The notes beneath the pieces are model-generated. The model was given only the letters and a program-made list of their open reading frames with translations, searched no databases and was not told the DNA's origin. This document shows, piece by piece, positions 56,805 through 64,000 of a DNA stretch of 64,000 nucleotides; position 1 is the first letter of the stretch; each line of letters starts with the position of its first letter. Source of the DNA: Cristatella mucedo (lineage: Eukaryota > Bryozoa > Phylactolaemata > Cristatellidae); assembly GCA_009760855.2 (NCBI GenBank), contig WPIO01000313.1, forward strand, positions 36,383 to 100,382. Reading direction: 5' to 3'. A program made the translations under genes and the position numbers.

Positions 56805-57669
56805 CTGAGGTCGGCAAACTGCAGTCTGGAGGCCAGATTGGGCCTAGCTAGTACTCCAGTGAAGCCTAGCGGCCCCTAGTTAGTGATAGATCCTTATTGA
56901 TTTGTTGCGTTTTTCTTCCCGCTCACTATACACAGGTACTTTGACTTACGGATATCCCAACTAAAGAGTTTTCGAGGAACGAGCTGACTCTCAGCAGCTT
57001 TTTTCTTTGAGTTGAGAGATAACTGATAATTCGCTTGATTTTGCTTCGAGCGTTTTGCAGTATGATTGTAGCACTGCGACTTTGCTTTGTGCACACGTAA
57101 CGGCGGCAGGCCTTAGCCGTAATGGATTTGCGTCAGAGCGTGTTATCGCAGAGGTCGGCAAAATCCGGCTTTTATGCCGGTTAGGCCCTAGCTAGCACTC
57201 CAGTCCGACCTAACGCCAACCTAGTTATTTATAGTTGGATCCGACCTTATAAATGATAATAATAAGAATAATGCATTTGATATAGCTCCCGGGAGAAAAC
57301 TCAATCTCTTTCTAGGCAATTTACATTGCTGCATAAGAAGCACGATCGAATGGTTAGTAATGGAATGGTCATAGTTGTATTCCTTCATTGCTGCTGGTTG
57401 CAGTTTATACTGTAGCCCATGTTTATTTTTTGAAGTGATATTAGGCGCCTGTATGAACAGAAGTGCATGGCCGGGTTGAGGGGATAAATGTCTACCCGTA
57501 TAATTGCCGAGGGCTTCTGTGCTTCAGTTGTGGCTTTCGTTTGCTCGTTCGTCTGGCCATGCCCACTCCGACGGCGAGGCTGGTAAAGTGGGCGCGGTTT
57601 CTTCTGGCCTATTGTGCCTTATTGACCTCCTGAAATAACCTAGTCATCCTATACCTTTGCCGACCTCTG
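56805..57669. mobile_element. hAT-like non-autonomous DNA transposon
   Basis: The left end ctgaggtcggcaaact and the right end ...ctttgccgacctctg are inverted repeats of about 14 bp, like the CAGRGGTCGGCAA ends of hAT elements. Eight flanking bases on each side (gtctagaa and ttccagaa) agree at six positions, as expected for an old hAT 8-bp duplication. A second left-end sequence of about 90 bp starts inside at 57149 (cagaggtcggcaaaatccgg), so a partial duplication or a nested copy is present. A LINE-A tail lies within. There is no transposase. Confidence 0.7.
57245..57350 (-). mobile_element. LINE-A-type tail nested in the hAT-like element
   Basis: gataataataagaataatgc followed by ctcaatctctttctaggcaa and tttacattgctgc, in the same orientation as at 33617. 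Confidence 0.6.
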
Positions 57670-57679
57670 TTCCAGAACT

Positions 57680-58230
57680 AGCTTCTGGCAACACACTCTA
57701 CATGGAATAAACTGACATCAGACTCATACAGGTTGCAGTAACCGACAGTTGATTAGTTTCCGTGTGCTTATGCGATTTATTGCATGTTACTAGGCAGATT
57801 CCTACTAACCGATATTAAAAAGTGTCATAGTTTTTACTGTAGGGCACAGGCTTAGGCATGGTACTTGTTTGCTGTTGCAATCTCAATACCATATATGTAA
57901 CTAACTCTTAGACATATACTCTCTTGCAATGTGTTCTAAATTGTCTGAGCAGAGGTTGAGGTCACTTGGGGTTGCTATGCAAATGTATTAGAGTATCACT
58001 GTTTAATTCACCCTTTTTTATATGGCATTACAATCTTGTCAGCTTTAGGTTCGAAACCCTCGATCTGGGTTTGGAAGAAGGGTAAAAGTGAACGAACTTT
58101 TACAAAAGGCTTGCTGTTGTTAATTTAGAGATTACAATATTGATTATATATTTCTCCTTTCTTAAATTTCTGCTTTTACCAGTCACTTTGTATTATTTAG
58201 CTCTGGCAATAGTACTACGGACCTGGCCAA
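57680..58230. other. AT-rich stretch without recognised features
   Basis: No repeat family or exon seen until the acceptor-like ttggtgtttttgcag at 58232-58246. Confidence 0.45.
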
Positions 58231-58246
58231 TTTGGTGTTTTTGCAG

Positions 58247-58474
58247 CAGGTTTTCTATCTACTTCAGCGTTTATCCTACGACGTGATATTCGCTTTTTTG
58301 AGCTTACCTTTGTTTCTGATTGGCGTTCCTGTAGCTTTCTGTGTTGTATCACCTTACCGTATTTGTGAGCTAGCCCTTGAGTCAGAATCCTATTGGATAT
58401 TTGATAGTTTTATCTTTAAGGCCCTTACTCCAAAGAGGAGATTGAGATCGCCAACGGCTACCTCAATCGATTAG
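58247..58474 (+). CDS. Candidate coding exon with a membrane-like segment (unidentified)
   Basis: A good acceptor (tttggtgtttttgcag) is followed by one open frame of 75 residues. The other two frames contain stops. It holds a strongly hydrophobic stretch (VIFAFLSLPLFLIGVPVAF) and a basic tail (TPKRRLRSP). The frame closes with TAG at 58472-58474, exactly where a consensus-like donor gtaagc begins. If real it would be a last coding exon, perhaps with an intron in the 3' UTR. I cannot assign a family and find no partner exon upstream. Confidence 0.35.
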   Translation, partial: QVFYLLQRLSYDVIFAFLSLPLFLIGVPVAFCVVSPYRICELALESESYWIFDSFIFKALTPKRRLRSPTATSID

Positions 58475-58479
58475 GTAAG

Positions 58480-59755
58480 CGAATAGTTTGAATGGATTCA
58501 TACCAGTTCATTGTTAGCCGTACTCAGCTCAGCGATTTGCAGCCTTGGCTGTAAAGAATGCTATAATTTTCCAAATATCAAAACATTGTTTAGGATTTAG
58601 AGTTTTTGCCTTTAAATTTCGAGGCGCTTCTACCGATTGTTGTCGGTGCAACTTGAATACGATAGTGCCGGGGCACCTCCGAATGCTTAGGTTGGCTTAA
58701 CTGAACGGCGTGTCTTTTCGAGAAAATATGTGAGCGCTGGCCTCAAACTTACATCTTGCCTTCCAAAGCATCTGCTGCGACATCCTGTTCGTCTTATCTT
58801 CGACGTTTCACCCAAGGCGCCAATCCCATACCATGCTTGTTGCATCTAAGATTCTAGGTCGAGTGCTCCTAAACTTAAGCTTCTATCACTCATTGATGTC
58901 TAAGCAGGTCCTGGCTGGGTGAAATTGAGTATGCTCTTTCAGTTACTGTTCTGTCTGGCCCTTCGCAAGTACTCATTCGTTCTTGATCAGTCCCATGCAA
59001 ATTGACAGGCAGGTTATTACTGAAATTTCATTAACAGTATAACCGACAGCGATTTGTTTCTGCTTAGCTTACATTTCGTTGCCACAATCTTGTAGGTGCA
59101 ATGAAAATCAGGAAAGTGGTTCTCCAGGAAATTTTTTAGGCTGGGCTGTGGCCTAGAAGGTTGTATCTGTTCGGCAATGAATAATAATATAAGGGAACTT
59201 GGGTTACATGAGAAAAAGTACAAATGTGTTTGAAATCCTCCCAATGATCGCGATTCACTGTATCTCTATGACACGTAGGTTTTGTCCGCTTATGGGGCGT
59301 GCTTTTTGTGACGAAATCGAGGGGTGGAGCCCGTCTGCAATTGTAAAGCACCTGAATAGGGATGGGTTTCAAAAATAAATGCGATGCACGCGGTAGGGTT
59401 GGAATTTTTAAAAATAAGCATCGAGCTGCTGCCGTTTAAATGTGACAATGTGGAGAATGGCGTTCCTATTGTGCCCATCAAATATCAGGCTATTTCGCAT
59501 TCGGATTCTGCGCAGAGTGATGCACAACGGCCCAGTATCAGAGAGCAGCCTGATATTTTTTCTGCTTTACATCTGACGCTCTCCCACAAAGCGAGTTGTT
59601 GCTCGTTCATACTGAGCTTAACTCGGCACCTTGCTTGAGCCTCCTCGTAATTTCATGTCTCCTATAGACAGTACATTCTGTTACGGTGCTATGCTTAAAG
59701 ATCTTAGGCGACTGAAGCTTTTCTTAGCCGGACCAAGACTGCTACAATACCTTCC
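58480..59755. other. Sequence without supported features
   Basis: Overlapping short ORFs on both strands around 59290-59640 have no recognisable motifs. No clear transposon ends were seen. Confidence 0.4.
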
Positions 59756-59759
59756 ATAA

Positions 59760-59965
59760 TATTAGAGCAATGACGTCTACTCTCTTTCTGTCGACAGTGG
59801 CACATCCTTTCCGGCCGTCCTAAGCTGCCACTCATATGCTTTATACTTTACATTCCGCTACCCAACTGCCCCGCGACACAGCTGTGCCACTCACTTTCTC
59901 ATCGCAGCATCAGAAACAGTTTGCTGGAAATCGAATGTTCACTAGAAGCCACTAAGGTTTTGAGT
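59760..59965 (+). mobile_element. LINE-C 3' UTR fragment, plus strand
   Basis: tcctttccggccgtcctaag, a CTGCCACT-type block, ctctttctc-like stretch and agccactaaggttttgagtg parallel 36130-36295. Diverged. Confidence 0.55.
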
Positions 59966-59969
59966 GGAC

Positions 59970-61610
59970 AGTGCACTCTTCTTGGTAGTACTGCTTGACT
60001 TGGGCTGGCCGTCGAAGACTTAAGATAGACTTGAACGAACACTTGTTAGTGAGTGTTTTTGACCTTCTTGGTAAAGACCGAGTTGAGGCTGAAAAATATT
60101 ATCAATCGTTGTGGCCGTCGATGACGCTCCTTCTTTATTGCTTTATAAAGCATTGTACACTACTTGAGTGACGAAATCATCTACGTGTTCTGCTAGAATC
60201 CGTGTTTATAGAACACTACTAGCTTTTCATTTAAGGAATCGGATAATGATTCAGCACGTGGCAAAGGTGATCACGAATGTTTGTACTCACGTGGAGTTGC
60301 ATTGTGGGGGCCCTTTCCTAGATCTCTAGTAAAAGCAACTGGTCCAGGATCACTCTGTGGGTGTAACAAGTAGGAATGGACACTTTAGAAAAACTGACTG
60401 CTAAGTGAAGTGTTAACTGATATGTAGGTACTTAATCTGCCTCACTTGGTGTTTACCTTACGGGCATTACACCTACAGCAAATTTATCGTCTACCTAGGC
60501 CTGCATTTTGGTCATCCGAGAATTGCTCAACTTTTTCACTGTGTCCTCGATATTACAAAGACTGTCCGGTCTGAGACATTGGATCGCTTTTTAAATTTTA
60601 CATGTAAAACGTTAGCTCACTAAAAACACACAAGGAATTTCACGACATGCTGTTTGGGGAAAGCCTAATGAATTACGCTGGCTGGGATGTTGATGACGCC
60701 CTGATCTGTTAGCTGTGCACATGGGACAACTCACTTCGGGCTTCAATTCTTGCATACCACGCATAGTAACAATCTTAGTGGCTTTGCTGTTGTGTTTTGT
60801 GATTAATTTGGATTTAAGATGTTATTTTTCGATTGGGTTATCGTTTTAATTGGCCACAATCAGCTCTTCGTCAAAGACGATGCAACAGTCAGTTGCGATC
60901 TACTGACTTTCGTCTTGCGGTCTCATCTTAGTTATCGAATAGTTTCCAAAGTAGTTTCCAAAATAGTTTTCCAAATGACATTTCCAAAACTTTCAAATGT
61001 AATAGGCTTGTATTGACGACAGGAAACTTTGAAAATCACATTGACCACTCAAGCACAGATCTGATACCCTTATTTCTTGATTCCCTAGAGAAGTTTGACC
61101 TGCCTAACCTGTTAGGCATGGTACTTATATTGGTACCAGCATGTTCTCTTCGAGAGCAAGTTAGTAGCCAAAGAAGCTCATCTGCCACCATATAGAAGTG
61201 ACTGTTAAACAGCTTACCTTACTTTTGCTTAACTAAGTCATTGCATGTCACTTCCTGGCCAACGACTATCGTGGGCAGTTCCATTTTAAAGCTTCGATAT
61301 TCTACAAGTCTTGCAAAAGGCGACAAATGCATTTTCATTTCAGAGCGTCCTATGTGAGTGCTTCTTCAGTAGCTATTTCTTCTAGTGCGAATTTTCAATG
61401 TTTATAGTAGTGTATTTTGTATGCTTAAAGTTAACAAGCGTTTTATATTCTACAAGTTTGCTAGAGCACATTTGTGGTCAGTCGAAGCCGATATCTTCTT
61501 GCTGAGTTTTGAATTCGGTAAAAATATAAGCCGCGAGAGCTCAATTGTACTCTAGACTAGTAGTGACGACACTAGACCTGTTACCCGGAGATGTCGGGAT
61601 CGTTCGCATC
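59970..61610. other. Sequence without supported features
   Basis: AT-rich. A 60-codon plus-strand frame near 61013-61195 (containing DSLEKFDLPNLLGMVLILV) looks protein-like but has no splice support. I do not call it. Confidence 0.4.
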
Positions 61611-61619
61611 TGATGGCGA

Positions 61620-61830
61620 CATGCTTTGTCCGTCTGCACAATGTGGCACATTCTTTCCTGCAGTCCTGAGCTGTACTTACATGCTGCTCACTACCTCAAC
61701 TGCCCTACAGACTCGGGTATGCCTCTCACTTTCTCTTTCTTGCTTTTCAAGCATTTTATTGGCTACCTAATGTGCACAGAAAGACGCGAAGGCTTGCGGG
61801 GGCAATACAAAACCCTCTATCGTAGTGCTG
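61620..61830 (+). mobile_element. LINE-C 3' UTR fragment, plus strand
   Basis: ttcctgcagtcctgagctgt, tgctcactacctcaactgcc and ctctcactttctctttcttg match the 3' UTR blocks at 36145-36235. It ends near ggcaatacaaaaccctc. Confidence 0.6.
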
Positions 61831-62021
61831 CTAGACTTCGGGGGGCTAGATTTTGGCCAGATTTATCTGAGACAAGCTTGAGTGCAACGTTTGGCTACAC
61901 CTTCTAAATGAGAATGGTAAAATGTACTTTAAATGGTTTTCTATTGCCCTTGCTTTTACTTTTCTTTTGCTTAATGACCCACTGAATCTTATTTTATGGC
62001 AATCTATTTTCTACTTAATAG

Positions 62022-62096
62022 GTCGGGGTCCAGCATTTGAAGTGGAGTATATGGGTAAATACCTAAAGGACTATGAGCAAAGAAGAAATAGAATGA
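62022..62096 (+). CDS. Weak candidate exon, 25 codons (unidentified)
   Basis: Between ttctacttaatag and gtacgt there are 75 bp with an open frame reading RGPAFEVEYMGKYLKDYEQR. The composition is protein-like and rich in charged residues. Phase 1 on both sides if real. No neighbour exon was found and I do not recognise it. Confidence 0.25.
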
Positions 62097-62237
62097 GTAC
62101 GTCCATCATGGTGCTTCGCTGGGCTACGGCTCAGCCTTATATTTGAAGAATAGTTTAGCTCTGCTTAGTCAGAGTTGTAGCGCTAAGAGTAAACCAAATT
62201 AGCCGTTTTTATCATCTTATCCCGATTCCATTGCTAA

Positions 62238-62510
62238 TCATAATAATAATAATAATCACTTGATGAAATGCCCTAAGAAAAAATCAATCTGTTTCTAAGT
62301 GCTTTCTATTTGCTGCAGAGGAAACAAGATCGAATGGTGAGTAGTATCATACTTGTTAAACAACAAGAATAACATGGTCAGGAGTGACATACACAGGGTT
62401 ACCATGCAAGTTTGGTTAGTGGCAGCATGCAACAGTGTCAGCACTCATAAGCACATTATTACCTTTAGATTCAACCTTAATTGGCTTCAGTTGCTGGTGC
62501 ACGGCAGTCT
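62238..62510 (-). mobile_element. LINE-A 3' end, minus strand
   Basis: An (ATA) run, tgccctaagaaaaaatcaat, tgctttctatttgctgcag and a longer part of the 3' UTR (ggttagtggcagcatgcaac). It is the closest relative here of the insert in LRR exon copy 9. Confidence 0.72.
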
Positions 62511-62514
62511 CATT

Positions 62515-63125
62515 AACGCCGTAAACAGAAGAAGTCACATGTTTACATTTTGAGGGCATACAGCTGATTTGAGGAGCTATTGGAAATAATATTTAAATCA
62601 ACGGCAAGGAGAACGCGGCCATTCCTTAGTGCAAAGAAGGGAGACTGAAGCTTGGATTAGTCCAAAGTTTGGCCTCTCCTTGTGCCTCTTAGTTCCCTAC
62701 TAGCTACCCTGCTCACCTTTAAACATGGATTTTCACAGGTATATGAGAAGTTAGTCGTATTTCAAGTCGTTGCTGAAATCGAGTTGGTCAGTTCAGCTAG
62801 TTGGCTTACGAAGGCGTGGTTGGCGAAATCGAGTTGGCAGGGCGTTCATCCTTACAGAAATCGCTCTCTAAATGAGCCACAGAGGCAGCATTATTGATAC
62901 AAATGAGTCTAACCCATTGTAAATTATGTCTGCTATCTTATTGAATCAGCACGGAGGCAACGTGTCCTGTTCCAAAGTGACCTTTAGTTATACGACCGCA
63001 TAAGCTGCCTCATCCAGTCTGCTACGACCCAGCTGCATAGCAATGCTACAGTTCGAGCTTCATTAGACAGGGATACTACATCTAAGCTGGCCCAGACATT
63101 TCTGACATCCTGACTTGACTGCTGT
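62515..63125. other. Sequence without supported features
   Basis: Some phrases look LINE-like but no ordered motifs could be followed. Confidence 0.35.
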
Positions 63126-63129
63126 AACT

Positions 63130-63700
63130 CACTGCTTGCTTGTTTGCCAGACTGTTCAGTCAGGCACTTGTTGCTTGTGCGAAACTTTGCAGCTTGGCTA
63201 GTCTGTCGTGAGCGTGGCAGCTGCCACATCACTTCACTTCTTGCGTACCTGTGCTGACGTCCAATCAAGCAGAGCATCGACTTCAAGGCTCAGCCAGTCA
63301 CTTTTAGGTCCCTTCATTCCTTGGCTCTGGCCTACCTATCGGATATAATCATCACCAGGCTTGGCATTGTATCACCTGCTTTTCTGATTTGAATTGATTC
63401 GCTTCAACTGATACGATCCTTAATTGGTTAATAGAGAGCCGGGTCTTCACTTCGTTGGCTTCCAAAGCTTGTAACTCACTCCTAATAGGCACCTTGACAT
63501 CCCGCTACTCACGTAGTTTAAAAAGAAGCTAAAACCCATATATTTATCACAGCATTTAGTGGGTGCATGGGATTCGTCTATTGTGTGCTTATGTGTGCCG
63601 ACTCTGTGCATGCTGCCAGTAACCATTTGTGCATGCTGACCCCGTGCAAGTCACCTCGAACCTGAGTATGATTAATGCCACTGAGCCTGCTACTACTAAC
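63130..63700 (+). mobile_element. LINE-A-type fragment, plus strand (RT C-terminus and 3' UTR)
   Basis: gcgaaactttgcagcttggc to cagagcatcgacttcaaggc parallels 45130-45230 (the AARLVCRER region). It is followed by ggcctacctatcggatataa and the 3' UTR gtgcatgctgaccccgtgca (63628-63650). All frames are broken. Confidence 0.7.
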
Positions 63701-64000
63701 CATTCCGTCCTGCCACCTATATACGCCTCCTAAGCAGTGCAGTCGTCCCTCTCCACTTCTAGCTCCCACTCAGAAAGCAGCAATTTGTTGTGCATTTCTC
63801 GGGACTCAGTTGTTATTTTTCTGCGAAATTGCTTTCCAGCTCTTTCAAAAAAGAGTTTTGGTCAATCGCTTTAGGGATAGCAGTTTTTTCTTAACTTTGA
63901 GTCCAAATTTAAGATGCAGGTTATTGTAGCTCAATTAAGTGTGGACAGGAGTAAATAGGTTTTAACTAAGCTGCTAGTGGGGCTCCGTGTTCCATAAATA
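63701..64000. other. Right end of the window, nothing supported
   Basis: An ORF at 63675-63929 overlaps the LINE tail and lacks recognisable content. Confidence 0.35.

Noticed and set aside
61013-61195. 60-codon plus-strand frame with a hydrophobic stretch
   Set aside because: No convincing acceptor or donor around it and no family recognised.

Overview
The window looks like nuclear DNA of an invertebrate animal. It is AT-rich, its genes are split by long introns with standard GT/AG borders, and it is crowded with CR1/L2-type LINE remnants, a Ty3/gypsy-type LTR element, microsatellites and DNA-transposon debris. The one clearly recognisable host gene encodes an LRR-Roc-COR (ROCO family) protein on the + strand. 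Such genes occur widely in animals and slime moulds; I cannot name the species, and a sponge- or cnidarian-like animal is only a guess.

Region 1 (1-33949) is a tandem array of about eight units of roughly 4.3 kb. Each unit ends in one 141-bp, phase-0 exon of 47 codons that encodes two leucine-rich repeats with good acceptor and donor sites. Each intron is filled by two decayed LINEs, LINE-A then LINE-B, at the same relative places. Exon type A (copies 2, 4, 7) is identical in all three copies. Type B (copies 3, 5, 6) differs from A at 13 of 47 residues, and seven of those lie on the solvent-facing positions of the LRR beta strands. Copy 8 is an intermediate type C, and copy 9 is broken by a LINE insertion. 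The units are mosaics: left and right halves have been reshuffled at the LINE-B reverse transcriptase core. In phase-shifted terms the array reads as blocks X-Y-X-Y-Y-X-Y', a higher-order repeat of about 8.6 kb.

Region 2 (33950-51199) holds one more LRR exon (38468-38575) inside long introns packed with LINE fragments on both strands, a broken gypsy-type element (about 39078-43266) and a long AG microsatellite. Region 3 (51200-53167) is the terminal exon, with the last LRRs, a Roc GTPase domain and a COR domain. All exons join in phase 0, so any number of array exons can be included without changing the frame. The start of the gene lies left of the window.

Region 4 (53168-64000) is mostly intergenic: a duplicated 3' flank, a tRNA-like sequence, a hAT-like non-autonomous transposon, LINE tails, two unidentified minus-strand ORFs and two weak candidate exons.

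The most interesting system is the LRR exon cassette array feeding a ROCO GTPase: near-identical cassettes in at least two or three surface types, made and shuffled through shared LINE sequence. The array could also be partly mis-assembled, so copy number and order need independent proof.
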